Source: an uncultured Lachnospiraceae bacterium
GTDB taxonomy: Bacteria; Bacillota; Clostridia; Lachnospirales; Lachnospiraceae
DNA: 64,000 nt
Reading direction: 5' to 3'
NCBI GenBank assembly: GCA_900316855.1
Contig: ONEK01000001.1
Span: 62,001 to 126,000, forward strand
In this document: piece by piece, positions 44,349 to 53,581 of the stretch
Numbering within the stretch: the stretch's first letter is position 1
How the letters are laid out: every line of letters starts with the position of its first letter
Notes under the pieces: model-generated
What the model was told of the DNA's origin: nothing
Databases searched by the model: none
Seen by the model: the letters and a program-made list of their open reading frames with translations, nothing else
Position numbers and translations under genes: made by a program

Positions 44349-45367
44349 TGGAGCACAGCAGGATTTCGGTCATCATACCGGTCTATAATGCGAAGGCCAC
44401 CCTGGAAGACGCCGTGCGTTCCTGCCTTGGGCAGACACTGCCGCCCCGGGAAATCATTCTGGTGGATGACGGCTCGGACGACGGGAGCGCACAGCTGTGC
44501 GATCAAATCGGGCAGACAGAGGCATCCGTAAAGGTACTGCATATCCCTCCGCTCGGTGTCTCGGCTGCGCGTAACAGAGGACTCGACGAGGCGGCAGGGG
44601 ACGCGGTCACGTTCCTGGACGCGGACGACACGATGGCGTCCGGCATGCTGGAATGCCTGGATGCGGTCCTGTACAGGACCGGCGCTGATTATGCCGGCTG
44701 CGGCTTCGGAGACGCGGAGCAGACGGGAAGCGGAGAGGACACCGTTTCGGAATTTGCCGGGAGTGATATCATCCTGCAGAGGATCCTGCGCCACGATACC
44801 AGCGTCTGGGGCAAGCTGTACCGGCGGCGGTTCCTGGGTGAAACCCGGTTCCGGGAGGGTCTGACGATCGGAGAGGACATGCTGTTTGTTCTGTCCCTTC
44901 TTAGGGAGGATACGGTCTTCGCCTTCACCGGCAGGAAGCTGTACCGGTATACGATCAATCCTGCGGGTGCCATGGAGCGCCCGTTTGTGCCGTCCTATAT
45001 GGACCAGATTTCGTGCTGGCAGCTCGCACGGGATACCGCGCTGCAGAACTTTCCGGCGCTTGCAGGAAACCCGGAGGCACAGGCGGGGTTTTCGTCCGTT
45101 ATCGCGGTTTCAGCGGTTCTGACGGCTTCGAAGATTGCGAAGCTGGGGCAGCAGGGAAGGCAGTATGATTCGTTTTTTGCACAGTGCAGGGGCACGGTGA
45201 GGGACGAGCTGCGGCTTCCCGGCGCGCGGCAGGCGCTCCCCGGTGATTATAAGGTCAAGGCTGTATTGCTGACCCGTTTTCCGCGGCTGTACCGTCTGCT
45301 GTATGTGCCGCACTCTGCAGGCAGCAGCAATGACAGACAGAGATTCCGCAAAGATAAAAGGGAGTAA
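44345..45367 (+). CDS. glycosyltransferase family 2
   Basis: This 340-residue GT-A enzyme has IPVYNAKATLEDAVRSCL, LVDDGSDDGSA and FLDADDTMAS, with GVSAARNRGL between. It is a close relative of the preceding gene's family but not a recent duplicate. The start is the first of two adjacent ATG codons at 44345, overlapping the previous stop. The frame is open upstream within the previous gene, but that extension has no ribosome site. It ends 4 bp before the GTG of the pyruvyl transferase gene. Confidence 0.87.
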   Translation: MMEHSRISVIIPVYNAKATLEDAVRSCLGQTLPPREIILVDDGSDDGSAQLCDQIGQTEASVKVLHIPPLGVSAARNRGLDEAAGDAVTFLDADDTMASGMLECLDAVLYRTGADYAGCGFGDAEQTGSGEDTVSEFAGSDIILQRILRHDTSVWGKLYRRRFLGETRFREGLTIGEDMLFVLSLLREDTVFAFTGRKLYRYTINPAGAMERPFVPSYMDQISCWQLARDTALQNFPALAGNPEAQAGFSSVIAVSAVLTASKIAKLGQQGRQYDSFFAQCRGTVRDELRLPGARQALPGDYKVKAVLLTRFPRLYRLLYVPHSAGSSNDRQRFRKDKRE

Positions 45368-45371
45368 CTGC

Positions 45372-46553
45372 GTGAATTCCATTGCGTTTTATATGCACGC
45401 CGGCAGCGGCAACCACGGCTGTGAAGCCATTGTGGACAGTCTCGTCCGGATGCTGAGGGAGGATGTGACGCTCGTTACAAACTCCCGGAAGGAGGATGAG
45501 AAATATCTCCCGCAGGATGTGAAGGAGCACCTGGACATCTGTGAGGAGCGGCATATCGACCGGCATTTTCTGACTCACGCGCTGTATTACGCGGCGCGCA
45601 GGGTCACGGGAAACCGGGACGGCTTCCCTGCCTATAAGCTTTCTGCCATCACGGGACAGGAGAGACCCGGGACGGCTGTCTCCATCGGAGGCGACAATTA
45701 CTGCTATGAATCCATGGTGCAGGATCTCATCGACGCCAATGCCATGCTGCACCGCCGGGGCATCCGGACGGTACTCCTTGGCTGTTCCATCGAGCCGGCG
45801 CTTCTGAAAAAGCCCTCGATCGCAGAGGATATGAAACGGTATAACCGGATTGCCGCAAGGGAGAGCATTACGTTCCGGGCACTGCAGGAGGCAGGCATCC
45901 CTGCTGAAAAGCTTGTGCTGGCCGCGGATCCTGCCTTCACGCTGCCCGCGGACCGTTCGGCGGTGCCTGACCGGTTTCAGGGGACGGACGTCGTCGGGGT
46001 AAACTTAAGTCCGATGGCGCTCGATTACGCGGGAAACGGCGAAACGCTGCGAAAGGGGTATCTTGAGCTGATGCACTGGATCCTGGCCAATACCGGGATG
46101 AGCATTGCCCTGATTCCGCACGTTGTCTGGCAGCGTTCCAATGACCTTGCGGTGCTGCAGGAGCTGAAGGATGCCCTCGGCCGGGATGCGGGCGGCCGTG
46201 TCTTCCTCATTCCGGACCTTCCCGCGGAGCAGCTCAAGGGCATCATCGGCAGCTGCCGGTATTTCATCGGTGCCCGCACGCACGCGACCATTGCCGCCTA
46301 TTCCAGCGGGGTTCCCACCCTGGTTCTGGGATACTCCGTGAAGGCGCGCGGCATTGCACGGGATCTCTTCGGATCGGAGGAGCACTATGTCCTGCCCGTG
46401 CAGCAGGTAACACAGCCGGAAGAAATCAGGAAGGGATTTACGTTCCTGCTCGAACGGGAGGGGGATATCCGGGAAACACTGCGGCGGCGGATTCCGGACG
46501 TACTCAAGTCGGCAGAAAGGAATGCCGGCGCAATCAGTCTATGGGAAGAGTAA
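45372..46553 (+). CDS. polysaccharide pyruvyl transferase family protein
   Basis: This 393-residue protein is of the CsaB/EpsO-like polysaccharide pyruvyl transferase family, which makes pyruvyl ketals on glycans from phosphoenolpyruvate. It starts with IAFYMHAGSGNHGCEAI and has TAVSIGGDNYCYE, LAADPAFTLP and the family's GARTHATIAAYSSGVPTLVLGYS near the end. The GTG at 45372 has AAGGGAG 8 nt upstream. It gives a negative charge to the surface polymer if active on the sugars of this locus. Its last 13 bases overlap the flippase gene. Confidence 0.88.
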   Translation: MNSIAFYMHAGSGNHGCEAIVDSLVRMLREDVTLVTNSRKEDEKYLPQDVKEHLDICEERHIDRHFLTHALYYAARRVTGNRDGFPAYKLSAITGQERPGTAVSIGGDNYCYESMVQDLIDANAMLHRRGIRTVLLGCSIEPALLKKPSIAEDMKRYNRIAARESITFRALQEAGIPAEKLVLAADPAFTLPADRSAVPDRFQGTDVVGVNLSPMALDYAGNGETLRKGYLELMHWILANTGMSIALIPHVVWQRSNDLAVLQELKDALGRDAGGRVFLIPDLPAEQLKGIIGSCRYFIGARTHATIAAYSSGVPTLVLGYSVKARGIARDLFGSEEHYVLPVQQVTQPEEIRKGFTFLLEREGDIRETLRRRIPDVLKSAERNAGAISLWEE

Positions 46554-48058
46554 CACTCGCAAAACGGAATATTCTGTTCGGGTACGTCGGCCAACTCGCA
46601 ACAGCGCTGATGTCGTTTGTCCTTCGGACCATCTTCATCCGCAATCTGTCAGAGCAGCTGCTGGGCATCAATTCCCTGTATACGAATATCCTGTCCATTC
46701 TGTCCATGGCGGAGCTCGGGATCGGCACAGCCCTGAACTATTCGCTGTACCGGCCGGTTGCGGAGCATGATACGGAGAAAATCAAATCCTACATGCAGAT
46801 GTACCGCAAGGCCTATGGCGTCATTGCCATGGTCGTTGCCGGCATCGGCCTGTCCATTGCCCCTTTCCTGAAATATCTCGTCAAAAAGCCGGGCGCCATC
46901 ACGGTAAGGCAGATGACGCTGTACTATTTCATCTTCCTGTTCAATACGGTTTCCACCTATTTCGTCGCGTACAAGTACAGCCTGTGCAACGCGGAACAGA
47001 AGAACTACATCCAGACGAACATCAATACCGTGACGAAGCTGATCGTCACAGGTCTGCAGATCGCGGCGGTTGTCCTGACGAAGAACTTCCTCCTCTATCT
47101 TGTGACGGACGCAGCGGTACAGCTCGTGCAGAAGATCTTCGTATCGTTCTACCTGAACCGTCTGTATCCGTACCTGCGGGACAGGAACATCCGGCCCCTG
47201 ACGAAGCAGGAGTCCGGAGAGGTGTGGACGAAGACGAAGGCACTCGTACTGCACAAGGTCGGCGACGTCGCAAGACTCCAGACGGATTCGCTGCTGATCT
47301 CCTCGTTCATTGCGGTCGCGGTGTCCGGTTATGTCGACAACTACAACATGGTCATCAACGCAGTCTCGAACTTCGTGAACATCATTTTCAATTCCGTGAT
47401 TTCCGGGTTCGGAAACCTGATTGCGACGGAGTCGAGGGAGTATCAGTACCGGATGTTCCGGGTGTACCGGTTTTTCGCTTCCTGGGTGTACGGCTTCGCG
47501 GTGACCGGGTTTTTCATCCTGCTGACGCCGCTCATCCGGCTGTGGCTGGGCGACTCCTGGGTACTGCCGTTTTCGGCAGTGTCGCTGATCCTCGTCGACC
47601 TGTATTTCAAGGGAGACCGGATTGTCCTGTCGAATTTCAAGACCGCGGCGGGCGTCTTCGAACAGGATAAATATCTGGCGCTCATTCAGGGAGCGGTCAA
47701 TCTGGTGCTGTCCATCGTGCTGGTACGGCGGATCGGGCTTGCGGGAATTTATGTCGGAACCGTCGTCTCGGGACTTATTGCCAACGTTACGAAGCCGATC
47801 ATCATCTACCGCGTCTGCTTCGACCGGAAGGCGGACGGATATTTTACAGATACGGCAAAATACACGGCAGCGACAGCCGCGGTCATCGCGGCTTTGTACG
47901 GCATCAGCCGTCCGCTCCTGTCACACCTGTCCATTGCGACGTTCGTGCTGACGGGCGCTGTGATCACCGTCGTCTTTAACGGGGTGTTCTTCGCGCTGTT
48001 TGGCAGGAGCAGTGAGTGCCGGTATCTCGTGGACCTGATCCGGAACAGGAAACGCTGA
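46541..48058 (+). CDS. Wzx-type lipid-linked oligosaccharide flippase
   Basis: This 505-residue MOP-superfamily membrane protein has about fourteen helices. MGRVTLAKRNILFGYVGQ at the N-terminus, then RNLSEQLLGINSLYTNILS and MAELGIGTAL, are typical for Bacillota polysaccharide flippases. It would flip the finished undecaprenyl-linked repeat to the outer face. The ATG lies inside the end of the pyruvyl transferase gene (13-bp overlap). With the ABC flippase at 7779, the locus has two potential exporters. Confidence 0.9.
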   Translation: MGRVTLAKRNILFGYVGQLATALMSFVLRTIFIRNLSEQLLGINSLYTNILSILSMAELGIGTALNYSLYRPVAEHDTEKIKSYMQMYRKAYGVIAMVVAGIGLSIAPFLKYLVKKPGAITVRQMTLYYFIFLFNTVSTYFVAYKYSLCNAEQKNYIQTNINTVTKLIVTGLQIAAVVLTKNFLLYLVTDAAVQLVQKIFVSFYLNRLYPYLRDRNIRPLTKQESGEVWTKTKALVLHKVGDVARLQTDSLLISSFIAVAVSGYVDNYNMVINAVSNFVNIIFNSVISGFGNLIATESREYQYRMFRVYRFFASWVYGFAVTGFFILLTPLIRLWLGDSWVLPFSAVSLILVDLYFKGDRIVLSNFKTAAGVFEQDKYLALIQGAVNLVLSIVLVRRIGLAGIYVGTVVSGLIANVTKPIIIYRVCFDRKADGYFTDTAKYTAATAAVIAALYGISRPLLSHLSIATFVLTGAVITVVFNGVFFALFGRSSECRYLVDLIRNRKR

Positions 48059-48086
48059 GGGCTGCAGCAGATCGGAAGGGGAAGCA

Positions 48087-49124
48087 ATGAATCGTGAGGT
48101 ATATCCGGAACTGGAACCTGTCATTTCGTCCGCGCAGGAAATGCTGCATGCCCTGCAGAATCCCGGGATGAAGACAAGAATGAAAAACGCCCTCCGCGCC
48201 CTGAAGTCCGGCAGCCCCCTCGGGGAGAGGGACCGGATTTTCTGGCCGGCGGGGCTGCTGCTTGTGGGACTTGCGGAGGCGGGGCAGACCGGGACGGTGG
48301 AACAGGAGCTGTCCGGGTGGAAGAAGTCCGGCGCACCCATACAGTTCCCGGATGACGCCCTGACAGGCTTTGCGCTGCTCACCGCCGAGGACGCCGCCGG
48401 AGAACGGACATACGGGCAGGACGTCCGCCGGATGGCGGAGTTTCTGTACGCGGCGCCTAAGGATGCGGGACAGAGTATCCTGTACAACCCGCACCGGGGG
48501 AACGAATATATTTTCGCAGACGGTGCCGGTCAGACTGCGATGTTCCTGTCACGCTACAGCGTGCGGTATCACGATCAGGAGGCAGGCAGGCTCGCGAGGC
48601 GGCAGCTGTCGGAATTCCGCGAATACGGGTTTGACGAGGCAGCCGGCCTTCCCTATCACGCATATGAGCGGTCGACCCGCCTCTGCCACGGAATGATCGG
48701 CTGGGGACGCGCCGCCGGCTGGCTTATGATGGGGAGCTCCGTTTACGCGGCGGATCATCCGGAGGATGCCGGAATGCGGGAGAACTTCCTGTCCCTCGAG
48801 GAGGCCCTGTTCCGTTACCAGCGGGAGGACGGCGGCTTTGGCTGGCAGATCCCGGGTATAAAGGGACCCGCGGATACGTCCGGCTCGGCCATGATCGGAT
48901 GGGCAGCGGCACAGGCGATGCAGCACGGCATCGGGATTCCGGGCCTTGCGGACCGGCTCACGGATCTTCGGGTTTTCCTGCAGAGTCACATCCGGGACGG
49001 CAGGGTCCTGCAGGCGCAGGGAGAATGTGTGGATTTCGGCATGTACCGGCCGCAGTTCGGGTCGTTCCCCTGGGGTCAGGGGGCAGGACTGGCGTTTCTT
49101 GCAAGGATGGATAAACATTTATGA
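48087..49124 (+). CDS. GH88/GH105-like glycoside hydrolase, cytosolic
   Basis: This 345-residue protein resembles the alpha/alpha six-barrel family of unsaturated uronyl hydrolases (GH88/GH105, YteR-like). Supporting segments are DDALTGFALL, IFADGAGQTAMFLSRYS (Asp in the catalytic position), CHGMIGWGRAAGWLMMG and DTSGSAMIGWAA. No signal peptide is visible, so it would act in the cytosol. The RGxGW pattern of the family reads GWGRAAGW here. Sitting between Wzx and a fucosyltransferase gene, coupled to the latter by ATGA, it may remodel or recycle the polymer rather than degrade diet glycans. The family call is moderate. Confidence 0.65.
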   Translation: MNREVYPELEPVISSAQEMLHALQNPGMKTRMKNALRALKSGSPLGERDRIFWPAGLLLVGLAEAGQTGTVEQELSGWKKSGAPIQFPDDALTGFALLTAEDAAGERTYGQDVRRMAEFLYAAPKDAGQSILYNPHRGNEYIFADGAGQTAMFLSRYSVRYHDQEAGRLARRQLSEFREYGFDEAAGLPYHAYERSTRLCHGMIGWGRAAGWLMMGSSVYAADHPEDAGMRENFLSLEEALFRYQREDGGFGWQIPGIKGPADTSGSAMIGWAAAQAMQHGIGIPGLADRLTDLRVFLQSHIRDGRVLQAQGECVDFGMYRPQFGSFPWGQGAGLAFLARMDKHL

Positions 49125-50095
49125 TCATTGTCAGGGTAATGGGCGGACTGGGAAACCAGATGCAGCAGTATGCCCTCTGTCAGAAACTGAAGAAGCTGGG
49201 ACGGGAGGCGAAGCTGGATGTCTCCTGGTTCGAAAAGAGCAGCCAGAAGGGCCTGCTGGCGCCGAGGAAGCTCGAGCTGCTGCGCTTTGCCGGCCTGCCG
49301 ATGGACGTGTGCACCCGCAGGGAAGCGGAACACTTCACGGGAAACGGGTCCGTATGGTCGAAAATCCGGCGCAGGGCGTTCGGGAATCCTTCCGTTTTCA
49401 CGGAGTCGCAGATGTATCACCCGGAAATATTCGACATGGACGAGCGGTATCTCGAGGGATACTTTGCCTGCACGCGCTACTACGACGATATCCTGCCGGA
49501 ATTAAAGGAGCTGTTCCGGTTTCCTGAAGCCGGTGACGGGGAAGTCCGGAAACGGAACGCGGACGTTCTTGCGGAGCTGGGCGATGCTGCCGAGTTCCGG
49601 GCAGCCATGCATCTGCGCCGCGGTGATTATCTCGATGAAGCAAACCGGGAGATCCTCGGCGGGATCTGTACGCCCGCCTATTACGCCGGGGCGGTGCGGA
49701 TTCTGGAAGAGTGCGCACAGCGGGAGCACAAGCCCCTGCACCTGTATGTCTTCTCGGATGATCCGGATTATGTGCGGTGCCAGCTGGAAGCCGCAGGCTC
49801 CGGTGATACCGCGCCGGAGAGGAAGATGTTCGGCACGAGGGGGGAGAAGGTCACGCTGTGTGACTTCAACCACGGGGAGGACAATCTGCTGGATATGCAG
49901 CTGATGGCTGCCTGCCGCGGCATCATCACCGCCAATTCCACGTTCAGCTTCTGGGGAGGCAGGCTGAATCTTTCACCGGATGCAGTGAAGATCCGCCCCC
50001 TGTACCACAGGAACAACCAGGTTCCGGATCCTGCCATCCTGCACGGGCTGTGGCGCGGCTGGACACTCGTGGACAGGAACGGCCAAAAGGTCTAA
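49121..50095 (+). CDS. alpha-1,2-fucosyltransferase-like protein (GT11)
   Basis: This 324-residue GT11 enzyme transfers fucose from GDP-fucose to a galactose-type acceptor. It starts MIIVRVMGGLGNQMQQYAL, contains the GDP-fucose motif HLRRGDY (164-170) with both Arg residues, and ends with NSTFSFWGGRL. Its start overlaps the hydrolase stop by 4 bp. It is the last gene of the polysaccharide locus. GDP-fucose synthesis genes were not found in the window, so the donor must come from elsewhere. It is related to, but clearly different from, the GT11 half of the 37762 fusion. Confidence 0.88.
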   Translation: MIIVRVMGGLGNQMQQYALCQKLKKLGREAKLDVSWFEKSSQKGLLAPRKLELLRFAGLPMDVCTRREAEHFTGNGSVWSKIRRRAFGNPSVFTESQMYHPEIFDMDERYLEGYFACTRYYDDILPELKELFRFPEAGDGEVRKRNADVLAELGDAAEFRAAMHLRRGDYLDEANREILGGICTPAYYAGAVRILEECAQREHKPLHLYVFSDDPDYVRCQLEAAGSGDTAPERKMFGTRGEKVTLCDFNHGEDNLLDMQLMAACRGIITANSTFSFWGGRLNLSPDAVKIRPLYHRNNQVPDPAILHGLWRGWTLVDRNGQKV

Positions 50096-50138
50096 ACTGT
50101 CATAGGTTTTTATCATGCCACAGAAGGAGTTGCGAAAC

Positions 50139-51296
50139 ATGCGGAAAATCATATTAACCGGAGACCGTCCGACCGGCAGGCTTCACATCGGCCACTATGT
50201 CGGGTCGCTGCGCCGCCGGGTGGAGCTGCAGAATACGGGCGGATTTGACGAGATCAATATCCTGGTCGCGGACGCGCAGGCGCTCACGGACAACGCGGAC
50301 AATCCGGAGAAGGTCCGCCGGAACATTGTCAACGTCACGCTGGATTACCTGGCAGCGGGCATCGATCCCGCAAAGAGCCGGATCGTGATTCAGTCCCGGA
50401 TCCCGGAGCTGACGGAGCTGACGTTTTATTACATGAACCTTGTCACGGTCGCAAGACTACAGCGCAACCCTACGGTCAAGACGGAGCTTACGATGCGCGG
50501 CTTCGGCAGCAGCATTCCGGTCGGGTTCTTCTGCTATCCGATTTCGCAGGCGGCGGACATCACAGCCTTCAAGGCGACTACGGTTCCCGCGGGGGAGGAC
50601 CAGGAGCCCATGCTGGAACAGACCCGCGAAATCGTGCGCTCATTCAACCACACCTATCAGTGTGACGTTCTGGTGGAGCCGGAGATTCTGCTGCCGCAGA
50701 ACAGGGCTTCCATGCGTCTTCCCGGAATCGACGGGAAGGAGAAGATGAGCAAGTCTCTTAGCAACGCCATCTATCTGTCGGATGAGCCGGAGGATATCCG
50801 GAAGAAGGTCATGAGCATGTATACCGACCCGGATCATCTGCGGGTCGAGGACCCCGGCAGGGTCGAGGGGAATCCGGTCTTTATCTATCTCGATGCCTTT
50901 GCAAAGCCGGAGCATTTCGCGGAATTCCTGCCGGAATACCATGACCTCAATGAACTGAAGGAGCACTACCGAAGGGGCGGACTAGGGGACGTAAAGGTGA
51001 AGAAGTTCCTGAACAATGTGCTGCAGTCAACGCTGGAGCCGATCCGTACCCGCAGGCATGAGTATGAGAAGGACATCGCCTACGTATATGATGTTCTCAG
51101 AAAGGGAACGGACGAGGCGGAGCAGGAGGCTGCCGCAACGCTCTCAGAGGTGAAGAACGCCATGAAGATCAACTATTTCGATGACAAAGAGCTGATCCTG
51201 GAGCAGCAGAAGGAATTCGACGAGGCAGCAAAGGAGCGTGCGGCAGCACAGGCCGCGAAGGGGCCCCGCCAGCCGCACCGTAAGAAGGAGCAATAG
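50139..51296 (+). CDS. trpS: tryptophan-tRNA ligase
   Basis: This 385-residue class I aminoacyl-tRNA synthetase charges tRNA-Trp. The HIGH motif is in [10 protein letters not shown] (16-19) and KMSKS at 202-206 ([12 protein letters not shown]). [16 protein letters not shown] and [15 protein letters not shown] are typical for the clostridial form, which is longer than the 330-residue common type, with a basic, Ala-rich C-terminal extension (about 360-385). The ATG at 50139 is chosen because AAGGAG (50124-50129) precedes it; the ATG at 50115 lacks a site. It follows the polysaccharide locus after 43 bp without a visible terminator. Confidence 0.94.
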   Translation: MRKIILTGDRPTGRLHIGHYVGSLRRRVELQNTGGFDEINILVADAQALTDNADNPEKVRRNIVNVTLDYLAAGIDPAKSRIVIQSRIPELTELTFYYMNLVTVARLQRNPTVKTELTMRGFGSSIPVGFFCYPISQAADITAFKATTVPAGEDQEPMLEQTREIVRSFNHTYQCDVLVEPEILLPQNRASMRLPGIDGKEKMSKSLSNAIYLSDEPEDIRKKVMSMYTDPDHLRVEDPGRVEGNPVFIYLDAFAKPEHFAEFLPEYHDLNELKEHYRRGGLGDVKVKKFLNNVLQSTLEPIRTRRHEYEKDIAYVYDVLRKGTDEAEQEAAATLSEVKNAMKINYFDDKELILEQQKEFDEAAKERAAAQAAKGPRQPHRKKEQ

Positions 51297-51309
51297 GAGG
51301 GACGGATCC

Positions 51310-52536
51310 ATGAATCTCGAAGAAGCAAGAAAGAAACTCGAAAGTGCCGGACAGGAGCATGCCCTGCGGTATTATGACGAATTGAACGACGGGGAGAAGA
51401 AGGCACTCCTGGATCAGATCGGGAGTCTGGATTTTTCGCCGATTCATTATGTGCATGACCGGGCAGAGCTTCCGAAGAGGGGAAAGATTACGCCCCTGAA
51501 TTTCATGAGCCTTGACGAGATCGCATCGAAGCGGGATGAGTTTGAGAAGACCGGTCTTGAGGCGATCCGGCAGGGAAAGGTAGGGGCGGTCCTCCTTGCG
51601 GGAGGCATGGGGACAAGGCTTGGCTCCGACAACCCCAAATGCATGTATGATATCGGCATCACGAAGCATGTCTACATCATGGAGAGGCTTATCCGGAATC
51701 TCATGGATGTCGTGGATCAGGCGGGTGTTGCGGTTCCGCTGTTCATCATGACGAGCGAGAAGAACCATGACGCGACGGTACGCTTCATGAACGGGCACGA
51801 TTTCTTCGGCTATGACCGGAGCAGGGTCTGGTTCTTCAAGCAGGATATGGCGCCCGCAACGGATTACAACGGGAAGGTCTACATGGAAGCAAAGGACCGC
51901 ATTGCCTCTTCCCCGAACGGAAACGGCGGCTGGTTCAGTTCCATGCAGAAGGCGGGGCTGATTGAGAAGCTGCATGAGCTCGGCATCGAATGGCTCAACT
52001 GCTTCGCAGTCGACAATGTGCTGCAGAGGATTGCGGACCCCGTGTTCGTCGGCGCAACGATTGCGTCCGGCTGTGCAACCGGTGCCAAGGTCGTGCGCAA
52101 GGTCGCGAAGGACGAGAAGGTCGGGGCGATGTGCCTCGAGGACGGAAAGCCGTCGATCGTGGAGTACTACGACATGACGCCGGAGCTGATGGATGCCGTG
52201 AACGAGAAGGGCGAACCCGCCTACGCGGGCGGCGTCATCCTGAATTACCTGTTCCGCGAGAAGGATCTCGAAAAGGTCATCAACGAGAAACTGACACTCC
52301 ACATCGTGGAGAAGAAGATCCCCTACATGGACGAGGCCGGCGTTTTCCATAAGCCGGACAAGCCGAACGGCTATAAATTCGAGACGCTGATCCTCGATAT
52401 GATCCATGAGATGGACACGTGCCTGCCCTTTGAGGTTGCGCGGGACCACGAGTTTGCACCGATCAAGAATAAAACCGGCGTGGATTCCGTCGAGAGCGCA
52501 CAGGAGCTTTGCAGAAAGAACGGAATCGAACTGTGA
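51310..52536 (+). CDS. UDPGP-type uridylyltransferase (UDP-HexNAc/UDP-glucose pyrophosphorylase)
   Basis: This 408-residue enzyme belongs to the eukaryote-like UDPGP family (AGX1/UAP group), which makes UDP-GlcNAc or related UDP-sugars from UTP and sugar-1-phosphate. The nucleotide loop is VLLAGGMGTRLGSDNPK (95-110, the family's Gly-Gly-x-Gly-T-R-Leu). An AGGAGG site overlaps the trpS stop, 13 nt upstream. It precedes galE and follows the polysaccharide locus, fitting a role in precursor supply. Whether the sugar is GlcNAc or glucose cannot be decided by eye, though MEAKDRIASSPNGNGG suits the UAP branch. Confidence 0.82.
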   Translation: MNLEEARKKLESAGQEHALRYYDELNDGEKKALLDQIGSLDFSPIHYVHDRAELPKRGKITPLNFMSLDEIASKRDEFEKTGLEAIRQGKVGAVLLAGGMGTRLGSDNPKCMYDIGITKHVYIMERLIRNLMDVVDQAGVAVPLFIMTSEKNHDATVRFMNGHDFFGYDRSRVWFFKQDMAPATDYNGKVYMEAKDRIASSPNGNGGWFSSMQKAGLIEKLHELGIEWLNCFAVDNVLQRIADPVFVGATIASGCATGAKVVRKVAKDEKVGAMCLEDGKPSIVEYYDMTPELMDAVNEKGEPAYAGGVILNYLFREKDLEKVINEKLTLHIVEKKIPYMDEAGVFHKPDKPNGYKFETLILDMIHEMDTCLPFEVARDHEFAPIKNKTGVDSVESAQELCRKNGIEL

Positions 52537-52555
52537 TCCGTTACGGAGGAAATAT

Positions 52556-53572
52556 ATGAAGATACTGGTAACCGGCGGTGCCGGATTTATTGGAAGCCAC
52601 ACGGTTGTAGAACTGCAGAATGCGGGACACGAGCCGGTGATCCTGGACAACCTGTATAACGCGAGCAGCAAAGTCGTCGGAAGGATCGAAGCCATCACGG
52701 GCAGGAGTGTGCCGTTCTATCAGGCGGACATCCGGGATGAGGATGCCCTGCGCGAGGTGTTCCGGAAGGAAGCCCCGGAGGCAGTTATTCACTTCGCAGG
52801 ACTGAAGGCAGTGGGTGAATCCGTCAGGAAGCCCTGGGAGTATTACGAAAACAACATCGGCGGCACGCTCCACCTTCTGAAAATCATGAAGGAGAACGGC
52901 TGCAGGAATATCATTTTCTCCTCGTCTGCAACAGTGTACGGCGATCCCGCCTTCGTTCCGATCACGGAGGAGTGTCCGAAGGGAACCTGCACGAATCCCT
53001 ACGGATGGACGAAATGGATGCAGGAGCAGATTCTGACCGATCTCCATACAGCTGACCCGGAATGGAATGTGATCCTGCTGCGCTATTTCAACCCGATCGG
53101 CGCACATGAATCCGGCACCATGGGCGAGAATCCCAACGGTATCCCGAACAACCTGATGCCGTATATCACGCAGGTTGCCATCGGCAGGCTCGAGAAGCTG
53201 CATGTCTTCGGAAACGACTACGATACACCGGACGGAACCGGCGTGCGCGACTATATCCACGTCGTGGATCTCGCAAGAGGTCACGTCAAGGCGCTGAAGA
53301 AGCTTGCTCCCGGCTCCGGGGTCAATATCTACAACCTCGGAACAGGCCAAGGCTACAGCGTGCTGGATATCGTGAAGAACTTCGAGGCGGCAACCGGACT
53401 GAATATTCCTTATGTCATTGATCCCAGACGTGCGGGTGACATCGCGACATGCTACTGCGACGCGTCCAAGGCGGAGCGCGAGCTCGGCTGGAAGGCGGAG
53501 TACGGAATCCGCAGGATGTGCGAGGATTCCTGGAGATGGCAGAAGAACAATCCCAATGGATATGACGGCTGA
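52556..53572 (+). CDS. galE: UDP-glucose 4-epimerase
   Basis: This 338-residue SDR enzyme interconverts UDP-glucose and UDP-galactose (often also the HexNAc forms). TGGAGFIGSH (6-15) binds NAD; the catalytic residues are in SSSATVYGD and YGWTK (Tyr149, Lys153). LRYFNPIGAHESGTMGE and DYIHVVDLARGH are classical GalE signatures. An ideal GGAGGAAA site precedes the ATG at 52556, 19 bp after the uridylyltransferase stop. It supplies galactose-type donors for the polysaccharide. Confidence 0.95.
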   Translation: MKILVTGGAGFIGSHTVVELQNAGHEPVILDNLYNASSKVVGRIEAITGRSVPFYQADIRDEDALREVFRKEAPEAVIHFAGLKAVGESVRKPWEYYENNIGGTLHLLKIMKENGCRNIIFSSSATVYGDPAFVPITEECPKGTCTNPYGWTKWMQEQILTDLHTADPEWNVILLRYFNPIGAHESGTMGENPNGIPNNLMPYITQVAIGRLEKLHVFGNDYDTPDGTGVRDYIHVVDLARGHVKALKKLAPGSGVNIYNLGTGQGYSVLDIVKNFEAATGLNIPYVIDPRRAGDIATCYCDASKAERELGWKAEYGIRRMCEDSWRWQKNNPNGYDG

Positions 53573-53581
53573 TCACTGAGA

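Larger units (their letters stand above)
3903..50095 (+). other. surface polysaccharide biosynthesis locus
   Basis: This is a 46-kb run of same-strand genes, mostly translationally coupled. It encodes nucleotide-sugar enzymes, glycosyltransferases, an initiating phosphoglycosyl transferase, Wzx-, Wzy- and ABC-type transport and polymerisation proteins, and O-acyl and pyruvyl decoration enzymes. The largest gaps are 244 bp (6370-6613), 83 bp (23487-23569), 51 bp (31007-31057) and 89 bp (40945-41033), so internal promoters may exist there. No chain-length regulator of the Wzz or Wzc/Wze type was found. The boundaries are set by cdd on the left and trpS on the right. Confidence 0.85.

Noticed and set aside
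50096..50138. Terminator at the end of the polysaccharide locus
   Set aside because: A TTTTT run is present (50106-50111 region), but no stem precedes it, so read-through into trpS cannot be excluded.
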